From: Epiperipatus broadwayi
Lineage: Eukaryota; Onychophora; Udeonychophora; Euonychophora; Peripatidae
Direction of reading: 5' to 3'
Length of the DNA: 64,000 bases
Assembly: GCA_028023455.1 (NCBI GenBank)
Contig: JAQFVV010006651.1
Location: 495,746 to 559,745, forward strand
Part shown: one piece after another, positions 38,063 to 51,481 of the stretch
Layout of the letters: every line of letters starts with the position of its first letter
How positions within the stretch are numbered: the stretch's first letter is position 1
Notes under the pieces: model-generated
Told to the model about the DNA's origin: nothing
Seen by the model: only the letters and a program-made list of their open reading frames with translations
Database searches by the model: none
Made by a program: the position numbers and the translations under genes

Positions 38063-39095
38063 ACCACTGGATTGATAAAGTCTTATTTATATTAAGGCAT
38101 TATTCTATAATATCAGAATTAGCTTTTTAAAAATAAATCTCCTAGATATAAAGATAGGCAATATGATAAATGTTCTTAATAAGAATAAGATCCAAATGCA
38201 AACCTGTGGTAATAAAATTCCACTCAATATGATTAATATAACTACACAAGATTGCATTAATTTTACTAATTGTAATATCTTTCTTAGTAGGTAACTAAAT
38301 ATTGAATGTAAATATTACTTAATATAATGATAATATTATGCATTTATTTGATTGATAAACAAATTAAGCATTATTCACTGCACTCTATTGTTAGAATTGC
38401 TTTTGTTGTAAGGGTAAAATGGATTCAATGTACATTTGCAAGAAGTTAATGCTAACAAGATAAGACAGTGCATTAATATAACTAGCACTGAGTAGTTTAG
38501 TAATACAATAATTACACATTATTAGCACTACATTAATTAGGATATATAATAGTTTTTATAGGCTCACAACTAATGAATAAAAATTTGACAAATTAAAAGA
38601 TCTAAAGCTAACTATAATTTTTCATCTGTTGATCATATCACATAGAAATTAATCTTTTTCAAGCTGCAAAATAAGTTTTCTCTTAATTAAAAGAAGATAC
38701 TTTGATTGAGTTGCTATTAAATTGTGATTATTTTTATGGGAAACCTGAATCCTTCAGTATTGCAAGATAATTACATTTTATTTCTAAATGTAAGACCAAA
38801 AATATATGATGGTCTTTTTTCTTAATGCTTGACAACTGAGATATCAATTAGATCTTCTTAAAAAAGAACTAATAAGTGCATCTGTGTACATGTGGATTTT
38901 GTTTTTTTATTATATATTTGCAATCATGACATACAAAAATAAATTATAATCCTCATCTATTAAAGGCTGTACAATTATCAGCCAAGTTATCAGTTGATAA
39001 ATGAAATCAAAAGATGGTAAAAAAGATTCTATAATCTTATATTGTAGAAATGGTGTTTTATTCAATTACCTATAATAGCAGATCATATTCAAATG
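38063..39095. other. A+T-rich non-coding stretch
   Basis: Nothing recognised. Confidence 0.45.
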
Positions 39096-39560
39096 AAGCA
39101 AATTTGCATAAATTAAAAGAAAAACTTACTAATATTAAAGAGAACTTTATATAAAGGATTTGAAGTTAGAAAAAATGGCTGTGTATTTGTCATAAAACTC
39201 AAACTTTGGAAATACATATGGAATGGGATTTATTATAAATAAAAAATGTAAACAACAATATTATGAAAATTGTTGATATCTAACAAAGTATTAAAATTAT
39301 TTATTCAAGTCAATGGAAAATAAATACATCATTCTGATGATGAAGTAGAGAATTTTCATATAAATGTACAGAATGTTTTTGATCTAACCAAACAATCTTT
39401 TAAAATTGTCATAATATATTTTAATACTAAAATAAGATAAAATTTTCTGTAGGTAAATTTTATTATAAGATATATATTTAAAAAAAATTCATTTAATATG
39501 CCTTTTCTTTTCAAATCTTGTTTTTTTATTTTATGAACTATTTTCAATTTCAATTTTCCT
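39096..39560 (+). pseudogene. RTE-type LINE fragment (endonuclease part)
   Basis: Collinear with 58,460-58,980. LKEKLTNIKENFI corresponds to the LEEELSYIKWELL region. GMGFIINKK is nearly the same string as the GVGFIINKK-type stretch near 58,605. SDDEVENFHINVQNVFD (39,337-39,387) corresponds to SDEVIEDFYMDVQKAFD. The catalytic GDFH is lost (IYFNTKI). At least four stops and frame changes. Confidence 0.7.
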
Positions 39561-40099
39561 CCAATATTTTAATTATATTATATAATCATTGACTATATAT
39601 ATATATATATCACACACACACAAATAAATGGTTGCAAAGAATGTACAAAGAATTTCCAAAGCAACATAATAAAAATTATAATTTACCATATACTTTTTTT
39701 AACTTACTTCTTGCTTACTTTCATATGTGTTTACATTCTTTTACATTTTATAAGTTTTAATTTACATTTTTATATAAAATACCCTTCAGTTACTATAATT
39801 ATTCTTTTATAATTAGACCATATTTCTATAACTTTCTATTTAATACTAGTTTAATATGGAGAGAAAAGTGAAAGAAGTAATATTGTACCCTTTTTATTAG
39901 TATACCCCATTATTAAACAAATTGAAAATAAATTTTAAGATACATAATTTTAAATTTTATAAAATCAAAAATATTTACTTATTAAACTATGAAAAAGAAC
40001 AGTCATTTTAATTACCCTATGATTTGAACTTGGACTTAGTTAATTTAAAATAGTATAACCAATTATTGGTAAAATATTTATTGTCAAATGTATATAAAA
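39561..40099. other. A+T-rich non-coding stretch
   Basis: Short (TA)n(CA)n at about 39,594-39,622; nothing else. Confidence 0.45.
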
Positions 40100-40397
40100 G
40101 ATTTGCTTGAAAGTTTGTGATGATATATTATTAGATGTGATATGTTTGACTATTTCCATCATCTATGAATGAATGTTGAATGTATAGAAAATTTTAAACT
40201 TTATTTAAACTTTTCAAATACAAACAACTTGTTAGTATAATACAGATTAGTAATTACTAACCTGTGTTATCTAATTGTATGTTTTATTAACAAGTTGTTT
40301 GTATTTAAAAAGTTTAAATAAAGTTTAAAATTTTCTATACATTCAACATTCACTCATAGATGATTGAAATAGTCCAAAATATCACATCTAATAGTAT
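40100..40397. mobile_element. Palindromic Penelope-like terminal pair without coding part
   Basis: The left half matches 3,361-3,510 and 6,128-6,290; the right half is its reverse complement and matches 6,750-6,870. The centre is near 40,250. Arms are about 135 bp (outer blocks ATGTGATATGTTTGACTATT and its complement), so the DNA can form a long hairpin. It is an element reduced to its inverted ends, with the ORF, tRNA-like and hammerhead-like parts gone. Confidence 0.85.
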
Positions 40398-43300
40398 ATA
40401 AAAGATAAAATACCAAAGAATAATTTAATAATATCTGTTAAGAAGTAATTGTTTAATAATATTTAAATTTATAGAGAATTCAAATCTAATCTGATAAATG
40501 AAAATATGCATTATATAGATAAATAATTATATCTGAGCACATTTGGTATTATTTAGCAATAAATATTTCTGGTAAAATATCAATTTATTTTCTAAATTTA
40601 ATAACTAACATTTATGTTCTAAATTTTGTGATGAAAAGTTTATAGCATTAATCTTGAATTTAATCTGTATAGAAATAAAACTAAAATGATTTAAACTGTA
40701 GTTTTATTGAGTCATTAAAGGTATTGTTTTTTTATTACTACTAAATATTTTAAAAAGATAGTATTTGTTTTTAAAAATAATTCAGCTACAAGCAAGTCAT
40801 TAAATATTCAAAATCAGAAAAATTGGAAAATTAACCAATGGGAATACACAATTTGGAATAAATTAGCACAGAGACAGTCATTGTTGAAAAGAAAAAAAAT
40901 CATTAGTTTTGAAAAAAAAAGATTACAGATTGAAAATAGAAATCAAGTAACTGGGTTTGTTTTCTTTATAAAAGGTTTTCTTAAATCTTTTAAACATTAG
41001 TATTATTTAAAAAAAACATATAATTGATTATGATCAATTTAAGGATTTCAAACTTTAGATTATAAGACAGCTGTTTAAAATCTGATTGGCTTTCTGGGAG
41101 ACAATGGTAGGCGCATGTGAAAGAATAGCAACCTTTAAATTATTACTAACATGGAAGAGTAAACAAGGTAAATCTCTGCTGGTTAATTCAACAATCTATA
41201 ATTTTACCGAAAGTATCTTGGAATCATTATATTGGGAAAAATATTAAAATAATAGAAAGAAACAGTTAAATATTTGGGCCAAAGTGTTTTCAAGTAATAT
41301 GTGAACAAAAGAAACAGACTGTGAGTATTATGTTGATGCATAATTGGATGAGTAAGCAAGATAAAATATTTAAGCATTTTAACTATTATAACATTTATGC
41401 AGGATTAAAGTGGAATTGATACATGAATGACAGGAAAATTATTTGTGACAAAGTTAAATGTACAGTTTTTAAGATAATTAAAACTAAATTAGGAATAAAT
41501 CAGAATAGAAATATTTGTGTATTGAAAAATATGCTTTATATTAAAATGAAACTTATAAATATAAATCTGAATGAAATTTTTACTAGAAAAAAAAGATTTA
41601 AATGGATTATTATCAATTTAGTATAACTTTCATGTATAATAAATTACAGACAGGGTCAATGAAGGATTAAAAATTAGAATGATGTATGGATGTAATACAA
41701 GCCAATGAAAAAAGTAAAATTATGACAGAATTATATTTATACTTGTAATAAATCATAGCAGTCTACTGGAAAAATGAAAGAATTAATTATTAACACTGTC
41801 AATGAAAAAAAGTATAAGCTAAGTAAAAGAAATTCAATAATTACTAGAGATAGTTAATAAAAAATAAATATATATGCCAGGAAAAGAGTGAAATAAATCA
41901 TTATCAGTAACATTAGCTTATTTGAGAATATAAACTATGTTGAGGATATCTTTTTTTTATCTTTAGGAGAAATGGTGTAAACTGCTCTATATCGAATGAT
42001 AATATTAACAAGGAATACATAAAGAATAATGTGAAGACAAGTATAATTAATGTTAGAAATATCTAAATGAAAATATATTATACAAATGGAAAATAAACAT
42101 TGACTGTTATAAAGAAAAAAAAAACCTAAACCTTATAAATAACATGATGGTGTTAAAATTCTATAGTTTTAATAATTTTATTGTAGGTATAAAAGGAATA
42201 AAAGTGGGAAGAAGATTGATGCGTGACACGTTATAAGCATGAAAAACGATAGAAATACTATTAATACAAATTATAGTTTTTTATGATAAACTTGTATATT
42301 AGAAAGAAAAAACTTGTAAAGTAATGTTTGTTTATAGTTAATTTTATATTTTAGAATAATCATTATCAATATGGGGGGAGGGGGATAAATCAATAGGTAA
42401 GGAAGTTAATAATTAATTTGATTTGTTTATCTATACCAGTAGTTGTTTAAAGTACTTTTTATTTGATTGAATATTATTAGATAATTGAAATAAATGTATA
42501 CAAACTAAGAGTTAGTAAAATATACACAAAAAGTCATATATGTATGTATTATAAGAAGGGATGTGTCTTAGTTCTAATGTAATCTTAAAAATGATACATG
42601 GTGATATTTAAAGTTTGATCTTGTGTTTAACTATTAATGCTGCAATATAATTGTAATATAGTTATAGCTAATTTTAGTTTATAAATCTTTATAGATATTA
42701 TTTATAAATATGTATAAAACAGGTATAAATTGGAAAGAGGAAAATAATGCCTGAGTTATTAGATCAAATAAATATAAAGATTTTTTTATTCGGTCTGCAT
42801 CAAAGAGTGGTCTATCAACATAAAAAAATTAGTCTAGGAAGAAATAAGTAGTCCTATTTGACAGGGTGGAGTATAAAAGTTTCATTTGGTGTATTGTATT
42901 ATACAGTTTAATAATAAGACCATAAGAAAATTGAGGGTAAGATTTTTAAAAAAATAATGATTTCATAATTATTGTAGTAATATCTTTTTAAACTTTCAAC
43001 TAATATCTTTTTAGTATAAAATAAAGATAAAGATTAAATGGTGAATATCCTAAAATATAAACACAGATAAATATGTAATATTTCTTAGTATTATAATGAA
43101 ATTATTTTAGTTGAGAAATAATACATTAATTCACATTTTAAATCTTCTTATATATTCAGCAAAATCTATAAGAGATAATGTGTGTAAGTCAAATCCATAA
43201 AAAAGAGATTGATTATTTAATATGCATTATTTTGTGATATAAAAAATAAAATTAAATATCACAACTCGCAATTGAAGGAGCAGAGAATTTTATTTTAAAA

Positions 43301-46295
43301 TATCTTATTATAATTAAGGGGAATATAAATATTCAAAAATATAGATCTGTTATTATATTATACTGTTATATAATTTGTTATATTGTTTATGTTAATTCAT
43401 TTATTAGTTCTAATTAATTATTGAAAATTTGTAAATAATTTGGTATTAAAATTAATGTTTTAATGTTAAACTAAGTATCTAGAGATGCCTTTCTTTTATT
43501 GGGATGTCATCACTACACCATAATTAGAGAGTATGCATTCTAGTATACACATTAACCAAAATATACAATTTGAGATTTGGAGGAGAAATCAATTCTGTAC
43601 AAGATATTGTATAACAACTACTTAGAAAAATATTTCTTAAATGGGATCTTAAATCATTGCAAACTGCCTTGCTCACACGAATCCTTGATAAAATATATTG
43701 CAAATTTATTAAAGTGTGTTTATTCATAAAAAATTAAAGTATGAATTAGTCATTATTTAAAGTTATAAATTGTGATTGCAATTTAGATAACAATAGTCAT
43801 TTATTATTCAATAGTAAATAACTTTTATATAAAGTAGTAATATAATTTTAATTATCGATTAATGTTATAAATCTTTTCTGAAATGATACACTACCTATAA
43901 AGTTAAGTAAAATCAATCCCTTTTGATATTTTATAGGTGGTATGAATACCTAATTAAAATCAATGATAATCCTGAGATCTCCTTAGTTTATTTAATATTA
44001 TTATTATGGTTATTCTTAATAACAATTTCATAAAAGTAATAATAATAAAAGATCAATATACAGTAAAATGATAATGTAACTTATTAATTAGGTTAACTTA
44101 AATTTAATTATCATAGATGTCTTATTGTATTTATTTAAGTATTATTGATAGTCATGGGAATATTTGGATACTTAATAAGAATGAGTGTCTTGGTATTCTT
44201 ATGGCATTGAATAAATACTTTGGTATTTATTTAATGTTAAAGGGTATGTAATCTTGTTAATAGGATCAGTGGGTCTCATAATTGCTAATACTAATCAAAT
44301 ATCATTTAGAAACACATAAGAGTATCAAATTGTACCTAGAGAAAGTCACAGTATATCCCAATTTAAAGACTTGTCATGGTTTCTAGGGGTCGTCCTCCTA
44401 TTGGTAGGGTACAATATAAATAATACGTATAACAGGTATATAATGTGTTATTTATATTGAATTGCATTTTTTTTTTGAGTAAATTTTAAATCTCTTGGAA
44501 TTACATTTAAATAATTAGTAACAAAAAATGAAATGTATTTTATTTTATTTTAATATTTAATGAATATAAAACCTTTTTATTTCTTTTTAAAATTAATCCT
44601 TACTAAATATTTTTCGTGTACACACATATACATAGAAATTTCTATTAAACTTATTTCTTAATGTTTTTAAACTACTATTTTTTTAACCATTTTATGTCTG
44701 CTTTGATTTTATACTGATAATAGTAACTATTCTAATCAACTTCTCTTCCAATCTATTTCCATAAAACACTATTTCGATAAATGTATGAAAAAAATAAAAA
44801 TATATAAAATCTAATTAAAGTAAATATATATAAAAACATAATTTTTTGTCTACAGAACTGTTTTTAATTTATATCAATCACAGGACTGGTTTTTATTAGA
44901 AAATAATACCAAATGATTTTTTTTTCAATAATTAAATATTAAAAATCATTTTCATTTGTATATCTGATTCAGAAAAAAGTTCTTATAGATTAATAACCTT
45001 TTTTAAGGAGAGTTTAATTAATTAACCAATCAATTTATTGTGATAAATATTTTACTTTTTTTAAAAAAATTAAACGACTTTAACTATTTTCTCAACAAAC
45101 ATTGCAAAAATATTTCATTCAGTTAATTAATTTATGTAATATATATATTTGTCTGTGCAAAAAAGTGTATAAAAAGTATATATTAAAAAACATGTATAAA
45201 CATAGTATATGTACAAAAATTGTTGTGCAAATTATATTAAATTTTAAATATATATTGTAATAATATACCTGCATTAGACTTACGTATAAAAAAAAATTAT
45301 ATATTTCGTTATCTCATTTTTGGCAAGCTTCTTTCTTTCTTTATTTTTTAATTTATTAACTAATATAATTCATAATTACTTTGGAATGTTTATCTTAAAG
45401 CATTATAAATCTTAAATAAATGTCAAAAAAAATGTAATCATAATTCAAATTTTAGTTCATATAATATAAAGTAAAATTACATTATTTCTATATGTGTGAA
45501 TCTAATCAAAATAATATACAAACATATACATCTTTAGGAATTCATTATGTTAAATACACATCTAATTTTGTATAAAAATAATTAATATATTAAAAATATA
45601 TATTTCACTTAAACCTCAGAGTTCTAAATATTAAATTTTAGATGTTTGTGTAGTTCATCTACAAAATTTATATAAAGGTAATTAAAAATTACTTTGCATC
45701 ACCTATTTTAGAATCATTACAACAATGCCTATGTGAACACATAATAGAAAATGTGCTAATATATGATAAAAAATAGAATTAGAAAACTTTACATATATAT
45801 TAAACCAACAGCTGTAACCTTCAGATGTTTTCTTTCATACAAAATGTTCTAAATGGTTGAACTTCAGCATATCTGGCCAAAAGACTGATAAAGGTAGAAA
45901 ACGGCCAGACTTTTTGATCTTTTTAAAGCTATATATATTTGTTGACATCCAATCTCCACTCAGCAAAATAAATGTCATCTTAACAATATCCTATTTCTTC
46001 AAGAAGTTAATATTAAAGAAAATTGTTTCCTTCAAAATTAAAGGAACTCTACTGTTATTAAAGAAAACTCTAAGAGGTAACTGTTTGCTTCTTTGCAAAT
46101 TAGTCAAGCTGAAGTTCTTAAAAGTATTGTATCATCCTGCTAAAAGCACAAGGATAGTAAAATCTCATCAAAGTTAAATCACGGACAAATTTCACTACTT
46201 CTGGAAATCTTGAAACAAAGAACTTTTCACATGAATTTTTAATTTATCAAATTTCAAACTTTAATCAATAATAATAAAGAACTTAATATTTTTTT
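40398..46295. other. Long A+T-rich stretch without recognised features
   Basis: No conserved domain, RNA gene or repeat family was recognised over nearly 6 kb. A 106-codon plus-strand frame at 45,857-46,177 is somewhat less A+T-rich, but it has no recognised motif and its other frames look equally plausible. Small frames near 41,423 and 43,524 look like chance. Confidence 0.4.
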
Positions 46296-46329
46296 GTTAT
46301 TATTATTATTATTGTTATTATTGTTGTTG

Positions 46330-46370
<41 letters not shown>

Positions 46371-46386
46371 AAAAAAAAAAAAAAAA

Positions 46387-46449
<63 letters not shown>
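46296..46449. repeat. (TTA)n microsatellite with poly(A) interruption
   Basis: TTA/ATT repeats on both sides of about 17 A then TTTT (46,370-46,390), with a few GTT variants at the left. Confidence 0.95.
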
Positions 46450-47440
46450 GCATGTATTTTTTTTAATATTTAGAACTCCTAAAGAGCCATTACTAAACTA
46501 GGTAAATTTAAATGTTTGAACATAATATTTTTTATGTGCACATGAATATCCATAGTGTGTTTGAAAGAATGGGCAGACAGTTAGCCTACATTTATATTTG
46601 TATTTTCTTTTGCATTGAAACAAACCAAAGGATTAACTGTTGAGTTTAATAAATCTAAAAAGGGAGTAACTTACAATATCCTTTTGTTTTGTTTCTCTTC
46701 CTTTAACACCTATCTGGATTTATGTGATCTATTTTGATATTTCTTTCAATTCTTTTGTAAATAACTTTATGAATCAATACTGTTATAAATAATCAGTTAT
46801 AAAAGTTCAACTGACTTTATTATATATTTTTTTAATTTTTGTTACAAAAATATGGATAATTTCTTATTAACTTAGTTTATATCTATTTTTTTTATTTATG
46901 CTCACATATTAAGACAAACCTCAATTACATATCATGCTTAATTCATAATCATATTTACCTGAGGATTTATAGGTCATTTAATTTTTGAATATTTTTTGAA
47001 GTTAATAAAATTTGCCCTTTGATTTTTTAATATATTATTACTGAGACTTGTTTTTACATTCTTGGTTTATACAGTAATAGAAATAAAATTTAAATGTTAT
47101 AAAAATCTCATTATTTATATAAAAGATATTTTTACAGATCAAAATCAAATTCATATTTTAATCAACCCCATGTGGGCACTCAATATAAATTTTATAGTAT
47201 AGTGAGTCATAAATTTTAATAAAAGAAAATTATCACATGATCAAAATTCAAAAATTTGTTTCATTAATTTTATCTTATTGAGCTATGTTTAACTTAATGT
47301 TTATATGTTTTCTTACATTCAACAAAAATAATGTTAATTTAATATACATGTGTAAAGTGTTGATTATTTTCTGTTTAGAACTATAGTTTGAAACTGCATT
47401 AATAATTGTCTTAGTGTATTACATATGTATGTATAATTAA
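46450..47440. other. A+T-rich non-coding stretch
   Basis: Nothing recognised. Confidence 0.45.
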
Positions 47441-47910
47441 ATATTTTCAGGAATTGTTATTATAATAAAGAATAGAAATAAGGAGAGTATATTCCATGCA
47501 AACAGATATAACTTTCATCTTTTGATGCTGTCTGGAGACCAATTGTTAATTGAATATTTTGAGGTTAAACAACTTTTTTCTATTAACCTATGCAATAACA
47601 CTTTTGTTTTGGGTTCTTTCAGAGAAGTAAATGGAGTCTTCTTTTACTTAAAATCCAAATTGTTAAATGTTTTTAAACCCAGATATATATTTTTAATTGG
47701 ATGGAAATATGAAAGAATAACATCTTTCTTGACATCCTGCAAATACTACTTTAAACTTCTCCAGAGAGTTCTGTATGTTTAATTAAACATTTCCATGGAT
47801 TGTTATTATAATAAAGAATAAAAATAAAGAGATTATATTCATGTAAATAGAAATAACCATTATCGTTTCATGTTTCCAGGAAACCAATTTCTAATTATGT
47901 CAAGTTATTT
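47441..47910. repeat. Local direct duplication, period ~341 bp
   Basis: About 130 bp starting near 47,441 (ATTGTTATTATAATAAAGAA and following) recurs, diverged, near 47,782. An 86-codon frame between the copies (47,522-47,782) has no recognised motif. Confidence 0.65.
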
Positions 47911-48080
47911 TTTCACATTCTCATACTTATAAAAATAGCCCTTAGGATTTAAATCTATTTACAACTTGGGTTTGAAGTAAAAGACAACCTCTTTTATTGT
48001 ATTAAAAAATTTAGAACAAAAGTGTTATATAAGTTAATGGAAAAAACTTTAGTCTTAAAATATTCAATTAGTAATTGAAT

Positions 48081-48119
48081 ACATCACATGATCACCATTT
48101 CTTATGCTTGCTTATAGAG
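48081..48119 (+). repeat. Isolated foldback-element end
   Basis: ACATCACATGATCACCATTT followed by CYTATGCTT matches the outer end of the 54,755-55,166 foldback element. No partner end was seen close by. Confidence 0.6.
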
Positions 48120-48228
48120 AGTTATGCCTGTTTTAATTTTAGTAACTGATTATTTGGCAATATCAAAAGTCAAAAGTTATCTCTGTTTGCAAAAATATAC
48201 TTTTCTTATTTCTATTCTTTATTATATG

Positions 48229-48293
48229 TTTATATATATATATATATATGTAACGCTGTCTCGTTACAATATATATATATATATATATATATA
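48229..48293. repeat. (AT)n split by a perfect short palindrome
   Basis: TGTAACG-ctgtct-CGTTACA at 48,249-48,268 lies between two AT tracts, forming a 7-bp stem with a 6-nt loop that AT pairing could extend. Confidence 0.85.
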
Positions 48294-48325
48294 TCTTAAA
48301 AGCATAAAACTAAACTAGTCAATAA

Positions 48326-49020
48326 ATAATTAAATTACCCAAGTTCACAACTCAACCAGAATAGCCAACAAAATAAACTTTAAAACAATCCCAATGGCTT
48401 CACTGCTACAAATAGACTTCTCAAGTGTAAAGAACTACAAAATAACATAATTAAACTGAACATTACCCATAATTCCACTTACCTATCATATACCCTTAAT
48501 ACTAAAAGAAGTTTTAAATAAGTTAATTGCTTCAGAATTATAAATTTGTAATAATAAAGATACTTTAATACTTTTTTTTTATTTCATTTCTCTCAAATAA
48601 GATCCTAGCTTCATCAAAAGTAATAGTGTGGCCTGTATCTTTTTCATGGATATATAAAACAGATCTAAGCTATTTATTTCTAATCCTTCTTTTATGTACC
48701 TTATTCTTTCATTTAAGATCAATTACTCTGATCTATATATACCTTCTATAAGATAAATTAAATAAAAAGAATTAAAATATCTTTATTATTAAAAATGTAT
48801 AATTCAAAAGCAATTAACTTATTTAAAAGTTTTTTTTTAATATTAATGGTGTATGGGAGGTAAGTGTAATTGTGGATAATGTTTAGTTTAAATATGTTAT
48901 TTTTTAGTTCTTTACATTTGAAAAGTCTGCTTGTAGCAATGAAACTATTGGTGGTGTTTTAGAATTTTTTTTTTTTTCGGCTAGTCTGGTTGAGTTGTGA
49001 ATTTGTGGCTAATTTTGATT
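48326..49020. mobile_element. Foldback element (~695 bp, ~250-bp inverted arms)
   Basis: The left arm (48,326-48,575) and right arm (48,775-49,020) are diverged reverse complements. CACAACTCAACCAGAATAGCC matches GGCTAGTCTGGTTGAGTTGTG, and AGTTAATTGC matches GCAATTAACT. The loop (48,576-48,774) has no frame. On the minus strand it reads TTGATGAAGC...GAGAGAAATG, faintly hammerhead-like. Class unknown; a Penelope-type inverted pair or a foldback DNA element are both possible. Confidence 0.8.
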
Positions 49021-49465
49021 ATACACACACACACATATATGCATTATTGGATCATATATTAAATTTAAAATAAAGTATTAAAAAACTAGTTAATTTATAT
49101 ATGTAATAGTGCCTATGTTCATGTTCATACTACAGTAATGTAAGCTATTAAATTTTTTTAAAAAAACCTTTTTTTCTCTCTCTTTTTTGTAGAGGAAAAT
49201 TGCCATTCTTAAAATATCAATTTAGTGATCAAATAAACTGAAATTTTTAGAAGATGGTTTGTCTTTATTTTTATGTAAAATATTAAATCTATGATTAGTT
49301 ATACTAATATGAAGACTGTTTTCAATTCACCTATATAATAGTTCAAAAATATGCTACATTTTATTAAATACAGAGTGCAAAATAGATATAATAGTTGTAA
49401 GAGTTATACCATATTATTTATTATATATTTTATATTATTATTGTTATTTCATAATTACAGCCATA
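49021..49465. other. A+T-rich non-coding stretch
   Basis: Short (CA)n at about 49,023; nothing else. Confidence 0.45.
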
Positions 49466-49468
49466 GCA

Positions 49469-49590
49469 TTTACTGAAGACTTCTATTTACAGCAAAATGG
49501 AGCTCCTCCTCTTTATGCTGTAACAGTGCGCAAGGTTCTTGACAAAGCATTACTATATACCTGGTTTTTCGTACACACACAACCGATATA
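49469..49590 (+). pseudogene. IS630/Tc1-mariner-type transposase fragment
   Basis: The frame reads FTEDFYLQQNGAPPLYAVTV then RKVLDKAL. This strongly resembles the QQDGAPPHYA-x-x-V-R-x-x-L block around the second catalytic Asp of many arthropod-type mariner-like transposases, here with D changed to N. Only ~35 residues are readable. What follows does not continue the family pattern (RRG-IEWP-RSPDL). Fossil fragment. Confidence 0.5.
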
Positions 49591-49595
49591 TTGCA

Positions 49596-49941
49596 TTTAC
49601 ACTTTTATAATTGACATAATTGGAAATATACTATTTAAAATCATTACTGGTATTTATTACCTTAACTATTTTTATAACAATAATTTGTTTTCTAAGACAT
49701 CTTTTATCATCATATGCAAAACAACCTTTTTCTGATATAAAATTAAGGTACTTGTGAATTTTCCAATAAACCAAGATGTCAGCCCATATTTTTAATAAAT
49801 CTACAGTTTCAGAAGCCCTCAAAATGTTTACAAAGTAATGGCTGCTAGGAAATGTCATGTTTAATATTTACATTTTATTTTTAATTACTGTCATTTTAAA
49901 AAAAGGAAATTTCTTTGGAAAAATTAATTACAATATTCCGT

Positions 49942-49975
<34 letters not shown>

Positions 49976-49989
49976 ATATTAACTTCTTA

Positions 49990-50029
<40 letters not shown>

Positions 50030-51479
50030 ATATTGATATTAACTTCTTAATAGAAAAACAAAATAAGATATATGGACTTTTGCCAGGAAATGTCATTGTA
50101 ATATTTATTTTCACTTCTTTTTTAAATTATTGTGGAAAACTTAATTATAATATTTACAGCTTTACTATTAATATTTTTTGTATTATCTTATTAATAGAAA
50201 AATGGAAAAATGATGTACAGCTTTCCCTCAGGTAGTTGTTGGACAAAACTAATTGATCCCTTCCTCATTCAGTGCACATTACTTCAGCTGTAAATAAATT
50301 CCACATTTTGATCATTATGAAAATTTTAGAAAAATACTACTGACAAAAAGAAACTGCTCAATTAAAACAAATTACTGCCATGTTCACAGTGTGACATCAT
50401 TTCCACCTTATAATATGTTAAAAAAAAAAAAAATGAAATAAGGTTTTCAGAATTTATTTCATTTTTAAATTTAATGATTGATTTATTAATATTTTTGTTA
50501 ATTTAACAAATATTACATATGTGATAACAGAAAATGAATAAATAATTTGTAGGCTCTAAAACAGTATATTTATCAAAAATACATTTGTCATCTTGATTTA
50601 CTAAAAAAACTGACAAGAACCAAAATTTATAATCAAATTTCTTTTACAATTCTATTATTAAGTGTTATGACCTTGATACACAATGTTAGACAGATTGAGA
50701 AAAATAAATTTTAAATAATTTGTAATGTTTAAAACATTAAAGTGCTTTTGCACTAAGTAGTAAATATATTTAATAAATCATTATTAAAAGTAATATCTAA
50801 TGGTGGAACTTTCAATTAGCTACATTTTTTTATTAGACAGTAGTTTCTACAAATTTATGAAGATTTTATTATTGCCTTAACCAACAGCATTTTTAGGATA
50901 CTTCATATTTACAAATTTATTATATAAAACTTTATTTTGTTAAAGAAATTTTTCATCATTACAAATTCTTACAATTTTTAAAAATTGACTTTAGTTTATA
51001 CTAACTTTTAAGTACTTAATGCTGTGACTATGAAAATGTAGATAAGCTATGGCTGGCAATTGGTTCATTATATAGTTTAATTCTAAGAATTTTATTATTG
51101 TAAGTAATTTTAACATTAAGAATATTGGCTGTTGTTTTATAAAAGATTTATTGTAAATTGTATATTTTTATTTTTATTATTTAGTTCCTCATTATATGGC
51201 TACATTATAACAAATCCATCAATATATTGTAGCAGATATATAAATATACATGTTACATAAGATATTTAAAAGTATGTTAAGAATATTCAGAAAGAAAATA
51301 ATATATTATTTTTATTAATATTAATGAAAAAGACTGTCAGTTTAATAAATAGAATAAGGAGAGTTTAGAATAGATTAAAAGTCAGTTAGAAAGTAAATAA
51401 AAGAAAAAATAAAATTCTGTATCTGAATTTCAAATTAAAATAAAAGGAAAAAATAGAAGAGGAAAAAATATAATTAAAA
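49596..51479. other. A+T-rich non-coding stretch
   Basis: Two (TA)n tracts (about 49,946-49,974 and 49,996-50,027) are each followed by TTGATATTAACTTCTTAATA, a small tandem duplication. Otherwise nothing recognised. Confidence 0.5.
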
Positions 51480-51481
51480 TA

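Noticed and set aside
39337-39350. CTGATGATGA as another hammerhead core
   Set aside because: It is part of the RTE endonuclease coding relic (SDDEVENF); no stem II or GAAA follows.
45857-46177. 106-codon frame as a gene
   Set aside because: No recognised motif, no start or splice context, alternative frames equally coding-like.
48256-48262. ctgtctc as a possible transposase-type library adapter
   Set aside because: Seven bases only, and it is explained by the palindrome.
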